Assembly: GCA_016714685.1 (NCBI GenBank)
Contig: JADKCH010000007.1
Span: forward strand, 89,056 to 153,055
From: Candidatus Geothrix odensensis
GTDB lineage: Bacteria > Acidobacteriota > Holophagae > Holophagales > Holophagaceae
Reading direction: 5' to 3'
Length of the DNA stretch: 64,000 nt
In this document: in pieces, positions 27,704-36,448 of the stretch
Layout of the letters: every line of letters begins with the position of its first letter
How positions within the stretch are numbered: position 1 is the first letter of the stretch
Program-made: the position numbers and the translations under genes
The notes under the pieces: generated by a model
What the model saw: the letters and a program-made list of their open reading frames with translations, nothing else
Database searches by the model: none
Told to the model about the DNA's origin: nothing

Positions 27704-28045
27704 ATGGCGCGACCTTCGACGATCCCAGTGATGACAGCGGTTCTGGCGGTGCTTCTGAATGGATGCCGCGGAGTTCCCACCCGGCCCGCCTCGGTGCCGC
27801 CCGAGGCAGTCTGGGGCGGCGAGGGCCGGCAGGGCCTGTTCCTGAAGGTCGAAGGACACCAGGGCACCCTCTGGCAGTTGCAGGTCTGGGACCGCAAGGG
27901 TCAGCTCCTGGGCTCCGGGCCCTTCCGGCTCCGCGGGTTCGCCAAGGCCCGGATCGTGCCCGAGGAGATCCTCGGCTGGGAGCAGGGGGCGCTGCACCTG
28001 AAGGACGGCACCTGGCTCGTGCCCGAAGCGCCGGCCCCGAAGTGA
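27704..28045 (+). CDS. Small predicted lipoprotein
   Basis: 113 residues; not recognised. A hydrophobic leader ends in a lipobox-like LLNGC at ~18-22, so the mature protein would be lipidated at that cysteine and anchored in an envelope membrane. The rest is short beta-rich sequence (GHQGTLWQLQVWDRKGQLLG; LKDGTWLVPE). First of three genes joined by 4-bp overlaps. Confidence 0.72.
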   Translation: MARPSTIPVMTAVLAVLLNGCRGVPTRPASVPPEAVWGGEGRQGLFLKVEGHQGTLWQLQVWDRKGQLLGSGPFRLRGFAKARIVPEEILGWEQGALHLKDGTWLVPEAPAPK

Positions 28046-28668
28046 CGGCCTACACCCGGGAGGAGAAGGACTGGCTGGAGCGCGAGTGGGCCTTCCGGGC
28101 CTGGGGCCGGGCCGGGCTGCTGTCCACCGACGACTACCGGCAGGTGCTGGCCTGGGAGGCGGAGGCGGTACCCATGGACCTGGTGGTGGCCGCGCTCAAC
28201 GCCTTCTTCGATCGCCGGGAGAAGCGCGAGAAGCCGCGCACCTTCGTAGCCCTCAAGCACCTGGACCGGGACGTGGCCAAGGCCGTGAAGCTGCGCGAAT
28301 CCCTGCTGCGCGCGGGGCCGGAGCTGGAAGCGGGGAAGGGCTGGATCCAGGTGAAGGCGCCCCTGCGGGAGGATCCCGCGGCCAAGGCGGCCTTCGAGGC
28401 CTGGCGGCGCCTCCAGGTCTCGGCCCCCTCGCCAGAGGCCGCGGGCTACCTGGACCACCACGACCAGGAGCGGGAGGCCCGGGCCGCCCTGCTGGCCCTC
28501 GCCGAGGCCGCGCTGGGTCCGGCGGCCGAGGCGCTGCGGGAGGAGCTTCGCCAGCGGCTCGAGGCTGCGGACATGAAGGAGGGCAGCCTCGTCTGGAAGC
28601 GGGCCTGGAACCACCACTGGGCCCGGCTGGTGGCCTCGGCCTGGAACCTGCCCCTGGGTGGCGCATGA
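28042..28668 (+). CDS. Conserved hypothetical protein, charged helical
   Basis: 208 residues, not recognised. Start GTG overlaps the lipoprotein stop (GTGA). The protein is rich in Arg, Glu, Ala and Leu, predominantly helical, with EEKDWLEREWAFRAWGRAG at the N-terminus and a DHHDQEREARAALLALAEAALG helix; no signal peptide. Likely cytoplasmic. Translationally coupled to both neighbours, which suggests a shared function with the lipoprotein and the next protein. Confidence 0.7.
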   Translation: MTAYTREEKDWLEREWAFRAWGRAGLLSTDDYRQVLAWEAEAVPMDLVVAALNAFFDRREKREKPRTFVALKHLDRDVAKAVKLRESLLRAGPELEAGKGWIQVKAPLREDPAAKAAFEAWRRLQVSAPSPEAAGYLDHHDQEREARAALLALAEAALGPAAEALREELRQRLEAADMKEGSLVWKRAWNHHWARLVASAWNLPLGGA

Positions 28669-29966
28669 GCGCGGAATCCAGATGGAGCCGGGAACTCGAG
28701 ACACCCTCCGAGGGCTTCTTTGCTGCCTATGTCGAACGGACCTCCGAGCCCGATGGCGTGCGCGATGCCGTGCGGGAGGCGCTGAAGACCCTCATCCCCC
28801 GCATCGACTGGGAGGCCTACCAGCCCCACGTGCCCCACGGGCTGCCGGGCCTGCGGGCCGTGCTGCGGCTCCAGCCCCTGCTGGGGGAACGCAGCTTCCA
28901 CCGGGCCCTGGCCACCCAGCTGCACATGGCGGCCACGGAGGGACGGCGCCAGGGCCAGGTGGCTGCCCAGGTGCAGGCGGCCAAGGGCAGCGGCAGCTGG
29001 CGCAACCTGGAGGGCTTCATCCAGTCCCGCCGGCCCGGCCTGGCCTACGCCGAGGCCCAGGGCTTCGAGCTGCCTGGGCTGGACGATTTCCAGCGGCTGG
29101 GGCGGCTGACGGAGCTGGACATGGCCAATGTCGGGCACAAGGCCGTCCTCTGCGATCACTTGGCGGAGCTGCACGGGCGCCTGGGGCACCCGAAGGCCAC
29201 GGGCCGGCGGTTGTTCGGCCTCGCGGCCTGGCTGGCGGCCACGCCCGAAGACACCTTCTGGGCCCGGCGCGCCGCCAAGCGGCTGGTGGGGGCCGAGGTG
29301 GCCGTGCCCTGGACCGACGCCATCCTCGGCGGGGAGGCCCTTGAAAGCCAGGTGCGCGACCTCTGCGACCTGGGCCTGGTGGCCCTGCTGGATCGCTTCA
29401 CCGAGCGGCTGAAGGCGGGACAGGGCTCCGGCGACACCTTGGCCGCCCTGGTCCTGGCCGCTTCCGAGAAGCAGCTGGACGCGCGTCGTGACCTGGAAGG
29501 CAAGACCGCCTGGACCTTCGCCTACCTGGCCACCCTTGCCCGCACCCGGCCCGCGGATCCACGCATCTGGTGCCAGGCCGCGGCCCTGGTGAACCTCTTC
29601 CCCACGGACGAGCCCGAGGACCGGGTGCAGCCTGGGCTGGTGTCCGCGGTCGCGCCGGAGGCGCTGCTGGAGGCCATCCTGGACAGCGAGGCCGCGCTGG
29701 CCATGGGCCAGGCCCAGAGCCTCCTCCGGGGCGGCAAGGCCGGTGCCGTGCTGGAGACCCTCGCCGAGGCCGCCACCCGCAACGATCCCACCTTCAACCA
29801 CGCCCACCAGCTGATCGCCGTGGCCGCCGCCGCGGATCTGGTGCCGCACCTGCCGACCTTGGCGAGCGAGGCCATGCTGGTGGCTCTGGCCAAGAGCCTG
29901 GCCAACAGCCAGGGCAGCGGGGACCTGGGGCGCCTGGCGGACCGGGCGCTGGGCAGTGGGAACTGA
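28665..29966 (+). CDS. Conserved hypothetical protein (possible questin-oxidase-like)
   Basis: 433 residues. ATG overlaps the previous stop by 4 bp. Mostly helical with scattered histidines: VPHGLPGLRAVLRL near 60, KAVLCDHLAELHGRLG near 160, TFNHAHQLIAVAAAADL near 375. This spacing of H-containing helices is faintly reminiscent of the questin oxidase-like (DUF4243) family, but I cannot confirm it. No signal peptide. Confidence 0.68.
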   Translation: MSAESRWSRELETPSEGFFAAYVERTSEPDGVRDAVREALKTLIPRIDWEAYQPHVPHGLPGLRAVLRLQPLLGERSFHRALATQLHMAATEGRRQGQVAAQVQAAKGSGSWRNLEGFIQSRRPGLAYAEAQGFELPGLDDFQRLGRLTELDMANVGHKAVLCDHLAELHGRLGHPKATGRRLFGLAAWLAATPEDTFWARRAAKRLVGAEVAVPWTDAILGGEALESQVRDLCDLGLVALLDRFTERLKAGQGSGDTLAALVLAASEKQLDARRDLEGKTAWTFAYLATLARTRPADPRIWCQAAALVNLFPTDEPEDRVQPGLVSAVAPEALLEAILDSEAALAMGQAQSLLRGGKAGAVLETLAEAATRNDPTFNHAHQLIAVAAAADLVPHLPTLASEAMLVALAKSLANSQGSGDLGRLADRALGSGN

Positions 29967-30010
29967 CCGGCGCTTCAATGCGTTGATTCACGGACCAACA
30001 CTGGCACAGG

Positions 30011-30016
30011 TATGCT
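30011..30016 (+). promoter_or_regulatory. Candidate -10 before secreted hypothetical gene
   Basis: TATGCT followed by six bases and ATG at 30023, the recurring leaderless arrangement. Confidence 0.4.
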
Positions 30017-30022
30017 GACTCG

Positions 30023-31375
30023 ATGGTTTCCGGAGCGAACATGCGGTGGTTGATTTGCCTGGTATTCGCTGTGGGTTGGCTGCCGGTTCAGGCTCAGGCG
30101 CCATCTCCCTTAAGCCCGAGGGCTCAGATGTTGGATCGGACCTTGAGTGACATCAAGGGCGCCCTGTTGGTGGTGGTGGACGGTCCCAAGGGCGAATGGA
30201 AAGCCAAGATCGATGCCCTGACATCGGATCCCGAGTGGATGGATTTGGAGATCGGAGTTTCCTACTACGGGTCCAAGGCCTCGGAAGTGGAGAGCCTTCT
30301 GCGCCAGAAATACCAGGCGGGGCCTCGACCTCAGTGGGTGCTATTCGGGGCAGGGCCCCGGGTGGTGGCCACAGGAGGGACTGCTCCTGACGCGAAGGCC
30401 ATGGCGAAGGTGGTCGAGGAGAATGGAATCCGATCGGTGATCCAGATTCTGAGGGACTTCGTGCGCCGCAATCCGGACCACCTTGAGGCGCGCGCGACCC
30501 TGTGCAGCTATCTCAGGCCCAGGGCCTCGAAAAAGACCCTGCTGCGGACGGGGGGGAAAGTGGAACCCATGCGCCCTGCGGACGAATCGTACGATGCGGT
30601 GAAGGAGCAGAAGGAGCGAGAGGCCAAGGAAGAAGCGAAGGCCAGGGAGCAGCAGGAGGAGAAGCCGCCGCTCCAGCTGAGCGCCGAAGACGATCAGGCC
30701 ATCTGGGGCGAACTGGCTGACCTGCTCGCCACGACCTTCCGCAGCGGAGACTGGCTGGAGATGCAGAACCCATGGACCTTGACTCCGGATGAGACGGCTG
30801 TTCACAGCCCACTCATGCAGGAGGTGAGCCGAACTGCGGCGCCCGAAGTGGAGCGGGCCCTTGCCCGGAATCCCACCTCCTGGAGCCACTGGCAGCTTTG
30901 GTTGGGGTTGACACGCACATTCGGAGGGAAACCCATTCGTCCACTCCTGGACAACCTCGTGCCGGTACCCACCTATTCCGCCATGAACTGGCCGCCCTAT
31001 TCCGTCCGCGACGCCTATGTGAAGGACGCCCGCAAGCGGAAAGACTGGACCGGCATCCGGGACCTCCTCATGCCCCAAATCGAAATGAACCGTCTGTGGG
31101 AGGCAGCCCAGGACCAGAGAACGGAGTGGGTCATCCGGAAGGATGGGAAGATTCAGGAGAACACGGAGACCGGGGACTACTGGCGAGGCACTTTTGAACC
31201 TCTGGTGGAGGCCCTGCTGTGGCTGGGAGACGCTGGCAAGGCGGATGATCTCGTGCGGGAGCGCTTCGGCAAGCACCCCTGGTCGGGGCTCCCGGCACGG
31301 GCCGCGGCGGTGGCCCTGCGCTGCAACCAGTCGAACCTCGCGGCCCAGTGGTCCGCGCTGGGCGCCGGGAAGTAG
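30023..31375 (+). CDS. Secreted hypothetical protein
   Basis: 450 residues, not recognised. Two starts are possible: ATG 30023 (six bases after TATGCT) and ATG 30041, which has GGAG five bases upstream and begins directly with the signal peptide MRWLICLVFAVGWLPVQAQA. The mature N-terminal region (40-135) alternates strands and helices; a charged lysine/glutamate segment lies at ~195-215; the C-terminal half is rich in Trp. Codon choice is somewhat less GC-biased than in its neighbours. Confidence 0.75.
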   Translation: MVSGANMRWLICLVFAVGWLPVQAQAPSPLSPRAQMLDRTLSDIKGALLVVVDGPKGEWKAKIDALTSDPEWMDLEIGVSYYGSKASEVESLLRQKYQAGPRPQWVLFGAGPRVVATGGTAPDAKAMAKVVEENGIRSVIQILRDFVRRNPDHLEARATLCSYLRPRASKKTLLRTGGKVEPMRPADESYDAVKEQKEREAKEEAKAREQQEEKPPLQLSAEDDQAIWGELADLLATTFRSGDWLEMQNPWTLTPDETAVHSPLMQEVSRTAAPEVERALARNPTSWSHWQLWLGLTRTFGGKPIRPLLDNLVPVPTYSAMNWPPYSVRDAYVKDARKRKDWTGIRDLLMPQIEMNRLWEAAQDQRTEWVIRKDGKIQENTETGDYWRGTFEPLVEALLWLGDAGKADDLVRERFGKHPWSGLPARAAAVALRCNQSNLAAQWSALGAGK

Positions 31376-31383
31376 GAAGACCG

Positions 31384-31926
31384 GTGCCGCGCACCTTCGC
31401 CTTCCTCCGGGCCATCAACGTGGGCGGCCACACCGTGACCATGGCGCGGCTGACGGGCCTGTTCGAGGAGCTGGGCCTGGAGCGGGTGGAGACCTTCCTC
31501 GCCAGCGGCAATGTCGTCTTCGATGGGGCGAAGTCCGGCGAGACGGGCCTCCGGAAGCGCATCGAAGGCCACCTGGCGAAGGCCCTGGGCTTCGAGGCGG
31601 CCACGTTCCTCCGGTCGGACCGGGAATTGGCCGCCCTGGTGGAGGGCTGCCCCTTCAGCCCTGCCGAGGTGGCCGGGGCCCGGGCCCTGAACGTGGCCTT
31701 CCTGCAGGAGCCGCTGGGGGCCGCGGCCGAGGCGCGGCTCCAGGGGCTGCGCACGGAGCTGGATGCCTTCCGAACGGCGGGCCGCGAGGTGTGGTGGCTC
31801 TGCCAGGCGAAGCAGAGCGAGTCCACCTTCTCCAACGCCGTGTTCGAGAAGGTCCTGGGCGTGAAGGCCACTTTTCGCGGGATCTCCACCCTGCAGCGCC
31901 TGGCGGCGAGATACCTGGAGGCTTGA
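31384..31926 (+). CDS. DUF1697 family protein
   Basis: 180 residues matching the DUF1697 pattern: AFLRAINVGGHTVTMARL at the N-terminus, ETFLASGNVVFD, an R-S-x-x-E-L segment, and the C-terminal TFSNAVFEKVLGVKATFR. Function of the family is unknown. Start GTG at 31384 has AGGAAG upstream and lies 8 bp after the previous stop. Confidence 0.88.
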   Translation: MPRTFAFLRAINVGGHTVTMARLTGLFEELGLERVETFLASGNVVFDGAKSGETGLRKRIEGHLAKALGFEAATFLRSDRELAALVEGCPFSPAEVAGARALNVAFLQEPLGAAAEARLQGLRTELDAFRTAGREVWWLCQAKQSESTFSNAVFEKVLGVKATFRGISTLQRLAARYLEA

Positions 31927-31970
31927 CCCCCCGCCAGGTGCCGTGAACAATCGCGGATCCGGGGGTGGAC

Positions 31971-32546
31971 ATGGGCAAGAACCGGCTCGAGGCCTTCAGC
32001 GATGGTGTGCTGGCCATCCTCATCACGATCATGGTGCTGGAGCTGAAGGTGCCCCACGGGGACTCCTTCGGGGCCCTGGCCACGCTGCTGCCCACCTTCT
32101 TGAGCTACGCGCTGAGCTTCATCTACCTCGCCATCTACTGGAACAACCACCACCACCTGCTCCACGCCGTGAAGAAGGTGAACGGGGCGACCCTCTGGGC
32201 GAACACGCACCTGCTGTTCTGGCTGTCCCTGGTGCCCTTCGCCACGGCCTGGATGGGCGAGAACCACTTCGCGGCCCGGCCCGTGGCGCTCTACGGCGGC
32301 GTGCTGCTCATGGCGGCCCTCGCCTACTACCTGCTGACCCAGTGCCTCATCCACGCCCACAGGTCGGGCTCTCCGCTCGCCATCGCCGTGGGGACCGACC
32401 TCAAGGGGAAGATTTCCATCGCCATCTACGCCACGGCCATCCTGCTGTCCTTCAGCAACCGCTGGCTGGGGTTCGGCCTCTACTGGGTGGTGGCCCTCAT
32501 CTGGCTGGTGCCGGACCGGCGCATCGAGCGGGTCATAGCCGAATAG
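31971..32546 (+). CDS. TMEM175/DUF1211-like membrane protein
   Basis: 191 residues with the R-x-x-x-F-S-D-G signature (NRLEAFSDGVLAIL) that forms the selectivity-filter helix of TMEM175 potassium channels. Six hydrophobic segments follow, including the conserved IYWNNHHHLLHAV and ANTHLLFWLSLVPF. Bacterial homologues conduct K+ as tetramers. The start at 31971 has a G-rich ribosome site; an in-frame GTG lies six bases earlier. Confidence 0.87.
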   Translation: MGKNRLEAFSDGVLAILITIMVLELKVPHGDSFGALATLLPTFLSYALSFIYLAIYWNNHHHLLHAVKKVNGATLWANTHLLFWLSLVPFATAWMGENHFAARPVALYGGVLLMAALAYYLLTQCLIHAHRSGSPLAIAVGTDLKGKISIAIYATAILLSFSNRWLGFGLYWVVALIWLVPDRRIERVIAE

Positions 32547-32552
32547 GCCGGT

Positions 32553-33734
32553 CTACTGCAGGTCGATGGTGACGGCGGCGGCCATGATACTGGCGTTGCG
32601 CCGGGCTGCTTCCAGGCTTGGGGCGGCGCAGATGGCCACAGCCAGGCGGCGGTGGCCTCTGCATTCGGGCTTGCCGAACAGGCGCAGGTGGCTGTCTGGA
32701 ATCTCCAGGGCCTTCTCCAGGCCATGAAAGCTCGGGATACCGTCGCCATGTCCCAGCAGGGGCACGCTGGCGGCGGGCGACACCAACCGGATGGAGGGGA
32801 CGGGCAGGCCCAGGATGGCCCGGGCGTGCAGGGCGAATTCGCTCATGTTCTGGCTGCCCAGGGTCACCAGGCCCGTGTCGTGGGGACGGGGACTCACTTC
32901 GCTGAAGATGACCTCCTCCCCCCGGATGAAGAGTTCCACCCCGAAGATGCCGTAGCCGCCGAGGCCACTCACGACCTTCCGGGCGATGGCCTGGGCCTTG
33001 TCCCAGGTGGCTTCGCTCATGGGCATGGGCTGCCAGCTCTCGCGGTAGTCGCCGTCGATCTGGATGTGCCCGATGGGAGGGCAGCACTGGATGCCGCTCA
33101 CGGCGGACACCGTCAGGGCCGTGATCTCGTAATCGAAGGCAATGAACCCTTCCACGATGCAGCGCCCGGCCCCGCTCCGGCCCCCCTCCTGGGCGTAGGC
33201 CCAGGCCTGGTCGATCTGCTCCTCTGTCTTGATGACACTCTGTCCTTTGCCGGAGCTGGACATGATGGGTTTCACCACGCAGGGCAGGCCCAGGACCTTC
33301 ACCGCCTCGCGCAGCTCGGCCTCGGTGGAGACGAAACGGTAGGGAGACGTGGCCAACCCCAGCTCCTCCGCCGCGAACCGCCGGATGCCCTCGCGGTTCA
33401 TGGTGAGGTTTGCGGCGCGAGCCGAAGGAACCACGGTAAATCCCTCGGCCTCCAGATCCAGGAGTGCCTGGGTGGCGATGGCCTCGATCTCCGGCACGAT
33501 GAGGTGCGGTTGCTCCAGCGCCACGATTCGGCGCAGCTCCGTGGCGTCCAGCATGGAGAACACATGGCTGCGATGGGCCACCTGCATGGCGGGGGCATTC
33601 GCGTAGCGATCGCAGGCGATCACTTCGCAGCCCAGGCGCTGGAGCTCGATGGCGACTTCCTTGCCGAGCTCGCCGGAGCCGAGAAGCAGGACACGGGTTG
33701 CGGAGGGGGACAAGGGCGTGCCGAGGGTGGTCAT
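32553..33734 (-). CDS. purT: Formate-dependent GAR transformylase
   Basis: ATP-grasp enzyme of purine synthesis (393 aa) that adds formate to glycinamide ribonucleotide. N-terminal LLLGSGELGKEVAIELQRLG, EIEAIATQALLDLE, ATP-binding KPIMSSSGKGQSV, and FGVELFIRGEEVIFSEVSPRPHDTG in the grasp domain. The start MTTLGTPLSPS is chosen because a longer frame adds unrelated sequence. Convergent with the TMEM175 gene. Confidence 0.94.
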   Translation of the reverse strand: MTTLGTPLSPSATRVLLLGSGELGKEVAIELQRLGCEVIACDRYANAPAMQVAHRSHVFSMLDATELRRIVALEQPHLIVPEIEAIATQALLDLEAEGFTVVPSARAANLTMNREGIRRFAAEELGLATSPYRFVSTEAELREAVKVLGLPCVVKPIMSSSGKGQSVIKTEEQIDQAWAYAQEGGRSGAGRCIVEGFIAFDYEITALTVSAVSGIQCCPPIGHIQIDGDYRESWQPMPMSEATWDKAQAIARKVVSGLGGYGIFGVELFIRGEEVIFSEVSPRPHDTGLVTLGSQNMSEFALHARAILGLPVPSIRLVSPAASVPLLGHGDGIPSFHGLEKALEIPDSHLRLFGKPECRGHRRLAVAICAAPSLEAARRNASIMAAAVTIDLQ

Positions 33735-33802
33735 GGAGCATCCCGAAAGGCCCCATTCTGCCCTGGAATCTGCGGCGCATGGATGTCGCCATCGTCCCGC
33801 GG

Positions 33803-34285
33803 TCAGCGGCTTGCCGCCCGGTAGTTCGGCATGACCTTCCCTTTGGCGCACTCGAAGATGAGGCTGGTCTGGATGTGGGCCACTTCGGGGCGGGTGGTGA
33901 AGGCGTCCAGGGCCAGGTCGCGCAGGTGGTGGGCGTCGCGCACGGCCACGTGGACCTGGAAGTCGTGGGTGCCCGCCACGTGGAAGACCATGAGCACTTC
34001 GGGCAGGCTCAGCACGTGCTTCCAGAAGGCCTTCACCTGGGCGCGGCTGTGCTGGCGGAGCTGCACGGCGATGAGGGCCTGGAGGCCCACGCCGAGGGCA
34101 TCCGGATCCACTTCGGCGTGGGCCCCTTTCAGCACGCCCTCACTGCGCAGGCGCTGCACCCGGGCCAGGCAGGAGGAGGGCGCCAGACCCACGGCCGAGG
34201 CGAGTTCCTTGTTGGATAGCCGAGCATCATTCTGAAGATGCTCTATTAGTTCGCAGTCAATTCGGTCGAGTTCCATATTTGGCAT
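33803..34285 (-). CDS. Lrp/AsnC-family regulator
   Basis: 160 residues: winged-helix DNA-binding domain (DRIDCELIEHLQNDARLSNKELA, VGLAPSSCLARVQRL) and a C-terminal RAM effector domain (VMVFHVAGTHDFQVHVAVRD). Such regulators sense amino acids. It is divergent from a PLP sulfur-amino-acid enzyme, as seen for the MdeR/methionine gamma-lyase pair, so it likely controls that gene. ATG at 34285 and ATG 34276 are both possible; neither has a clear ribosome site. Confidence 0.9.
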   Translation of the reverse strand: MPNMELDRIDCELIEHLQNDARLSNKELASAVGLAPSSCLARVQRLRSEGVLKGAHAEVDPDALGVGLQALIAVQLRQHSRAQVKAFWKHVLSLPEVLMVFHVAGTHDFQVHVAVRDAHHLRDLALDAFTTRPEVAHIQTSLIFECAKGKVMPNYRAASR

Positions 34286-34300
34286 TGTTTCACGAAATCA

Positions 34301-34319
34301 ATTCGGCGGATCACCGAAT
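34301..34319. promoter_or_regulatory. Candidate operator between Lrp gene and PLP lyase
   Basis: ATTCGG (34301-34306) and CCGAAT (34314-34319) form an inverted repeat around seven bases, in the 70-bp divergent gap. Another ATTCGG occurs about 40 bp away, inside the start of the Lrp gene. A -10-like TACATT follows at 34330-34335. Confidence 0.5.
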
Positions 34320-34355
34320 CGATCGAACCTACATTGGGGACATAGGAGACCTGTC

Positions 34356-35564
34356 ATGGCCCATCCCTCGCTTCCCCAGTCGCTGGAAACCCAGGCTGTC
34401 CACGCCGGCCGCGAGGTGCTGCACGAGCAGGGCATCCATGCCATGCCCATCGACCTCAGCAGCACCTATCCCGTGCAGGATCTGGACGAGGGCGGCCGCA
34501 GCCTCGAGGCCATGGCCATGGGTGGCCTGCCCATCGGCAGCCCCGTCTACTCGCGGCTCTACAACCCCACGGTGGCCCGCTACGAGCAGGCCCTGGCCCA
34601 GCTCGAGGGCGCCGAAGAGTGCGTGGCCTTCGGCTCCGGCATGGCGGCGGTGACCGCCAGCCTCATGGCCGCCAAGCAGCGCGGCAACCACATCGTGGCC
34701 GTGCGTCCGCTGTACGGCGGCACGGACCACCTGCTGGCCTCGGGCATGCTGGGCCTGGAGGTGACCTGGGCCGAGGCTGACGGCATTTCGGCCGCCATCC
34801 GCCCCGACACGGCCATGGTCATCGTCGAGACGCCCGCCAATCCGACGCTCGCCCTGCTGGATCTCGATGACGTGATTCGCCAGGCCGGCCAGGTGCCCGT
34901 GCTGGTGGACAACACCTTCGCGACGCCCGTGCTCCAGAACCCCATCCAGCAGGGCGCCACCCTGGTCCTCCACAGCGCCACGAAGTTCCTGGGCGGTCAT
35001 GGCGACGTGCTGGCGGGCCTGGTGGCCACCAACAAGGACTGGGCCACGGAGCTGCGCAAGGTCCGGGTCATCACCGGCAACGTGTTGCACCCGCTGGCGG
35101 CCTACCTGTTGCACCGCAGCCTGCCCACGCTGCCCCTGCGGGTGCGCGCCCAGCAGGCGGGGGCCCAGGTGCTGGCCGAGCGTCTGGCCAAGCATCCCGC
35201 GGTGTCCGCGGTGCACTTCCCGGGTCTCGCCGGCCAGGATCCGAAGGGCCTGCTGGGCCGCCAGATGAAGGGCCCCGGCTCCCTCATGGCCTTCGAGCTG
35301 GTGGGCGGCTTCGAGGCGGCCTCTGTGGTGATGGCCGAGGTGAAGCTCATGACCCCGGCCGTGTCGCTGGGCAGCGTGGACACGCTCATCCAGCATCCCG
35401 CCGCCCTCACGCACCGCGTGGTGAATGCCGATGCCCGCGAGCACGCCGGTGTGTCCCAGTCCCTCATGCGGCTCTCCGTGGGTCTCGAGAGCCCCGAGGA
35501 TCTCTGGGCCGATCTGGAGCAGGCTCTGGTCAAGGCCATGGCCCGCACCACCACGCACGTCTAA
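34356..35564 (+). CDS. Cys/Met-metabolism PLP enzyme (methionine gamma-lyase-like)
   Basis: 402 residues of the trans-sulfuration fold type I family. SRLYNPTVARYEQALAQLEG, ECVAFGSGMAAVTASLM, VDNTFATPVLQNP and the PLP-lysine segment LHSATKFLGGHGDVLAG are present. Regulation by a divergent Lrp-type gene suggests methionine gamma-lyase. The loop PLYGGTDH, where methionine gamma-lyases have a cysteine (YGCT), carries Gly, so cystathionine gamma-lyase activity is equally possible. GGAG lies 8 bases before the ATG. Confidence 0.88.
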   Translation: MAHPSLPQSLETQAVHAGREVLHEQGIHAMPIDLSSTYPVQDLDEGGRSLEAMAMGGLPIGSPVYSRLYNPTVARYEQALAQLEGAEECVAFGSGMAAVTASLMAAKQRGNHIVAVRPLYGGTDHLLASGMLGLEVTWAEADGISAAIRPDTAMVIVETPANPTLALLDLDDVIRQAGQVPVLVDNTFATPVLQNPIQQGATLVLHSATKFLGGHGDVLAGLVATNKDWATELRKVRVITGNVLHPLAAYLLHRSLPTLPLRVRAQQAGAQVLAERLAKHPAVSAVHFPGLAGQDPKGLLGRQMKGPGSLMAFELVGGFEAASVVMAEVKLMTPAVSLGSVDTLIQHPAALTHRVVNADAREHAGVSQSLMRLSVGLESPEDLWADLEQALVKAMARTTTHV

Positions 35565-35589
35565 GACTGTTTTATCCATGTAACCTTTC

Positions 35590-35617
35590 GGGGCCACCCT
35601 GGGCACGGGGTGGCCCC
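35590..35617 (+). terminator. Strong GC hairpin after PLP lyase
   Basis: Perfect 10-bp inverted repeat (GGGGCCACCC at 35590-35599, GGGTGGCCCC at 35608-35617, loop 8), 25 bp past the stop. No T-run follows, so it may stabilise the transcript end rather than terminate by itself. A TATGCT box for the next gene follows at 35623-35628. Confidence 0.5.
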
Positions 35618-35659
35618 GGTCGTATGCTGGGGGCCCAATCCCTGACAAGAGGAGACCCC

Positions 35660-36448
35660 ATGGCGGACAAACCCGTTCCCACCGGCTTCGGCGCCTTCTG
35701 CTGGAGCCAGCTGAACGCCAGTGATGCGGCGGCCTGCGAGCCCTTCTACTGCGCCCTCTTCGGCTGGTCCGCCGCCCACGAGGACCTGGGCGGAATGCCC
35801 ATGACCCTGTTCACCCGGGGGAAGGACCAGATCGGCACCCTCATGCAGATCCCGCCCCAGGGAACGGAGACGCCCCGCAGCCACTGGCTGGGCTATGTCT
35901 GGGTCGAGGATCTGGATGCCACCTTCGCCAGGGTCAAGCCCCTGGGCGCCACTCCCTATGTGCCGCCGACACCCATCCCGGGCGTGGGACGGTTCGCGGT
36001 GATCGGCGATCCCGGCGGCGCGGTGCTCGGCCTCTACGAACAGAATGCGCCGGTGGATCCCACCACGCCCATGCCCGCGGGCCACGGCGCCTTCAGCTGG
36101 TACGAGCTCACCACCCGGGCGGTGGCGCCCTCCATCGCCTTCTACACGGCCCTCTTCGGCTGGACCACCCAGGACTGGCCCATGGATTTCGGCACCTACA
36201 CACTCTTTCTGCGGGGGGAGGAGGCGGTGGCCGGACTGATGCCCATGACCGGCCCTGAGTGGGAGGGCGTGCCCAACCACTGGATGCCCTATGTGGGCGT
36301 GACGGATGTGGACGAGCGCTTCGCCGTGGTGCCGGGGCTCGGGGGGACCGGATGCGTCCCGCCCACGGACATCCCCGAGGTGGGCCGCTTCGCCGTGGTG
36401 ACCGATCCCACGGGTGGAACCTTCACGCTGTTCAAGGGTCTTGCGTGA
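35660..36448 (+). CDS. Two-domain VOC (glyoxalase-like) protein
   Basis: 262 residues with two vicinal-oxygen-chelate modules of similar sequence: CWSQLNASDAAACEPFYCALFGW and SWYELTTRAVAPSIAFYTALFGW, each ending in GRFAV(I/V)xDPxGG. Resembles the Cfp30B-type tandem VOC proteins; enzymatic role unknown. Start MADKPVP has GAGGAG upstream. Confidence 0.87.
   Translation: MADKPVPTGFGAFCWSQLNASDAAACEPFYCALFGWSAAHEDLGGMPMTLFTRGKDQIGTLMQIPPQGTETPRSHWLGYVWVEDLDATFARVKPLGATPYVPPTPIPGVGRFAVIGDPGGAVLGLYEQNAPVDPTTPMPAGHGAFSWYELTTRAVAPSIAFYTALFGWTTQDWPMDFGTYTLFLRGEEAVAGLMPMTGPEWEGVPNHWMPYVGVTDVDERFAVVPGLGGTGCVPPTDIPEVGRFAVVTDPTGGTFTLFKGLA

Noticed and set aside
26887..27897. Alternative 336-codon minus-strand frame that starts upstream of map
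   Set aside because: Arg/Pro-rich out-of-frame translation of map; the map frame carries all metal-ligand motifs.
30001..30016. Sigma-54-like sequence TGGCAC-N5-TGCT before the secreted hypothetical gene
   Set aside because: The GG-to-GC spacing is one base short of the invariant -24/-12 spacing; a TAnnnT -10 reading is preferred.
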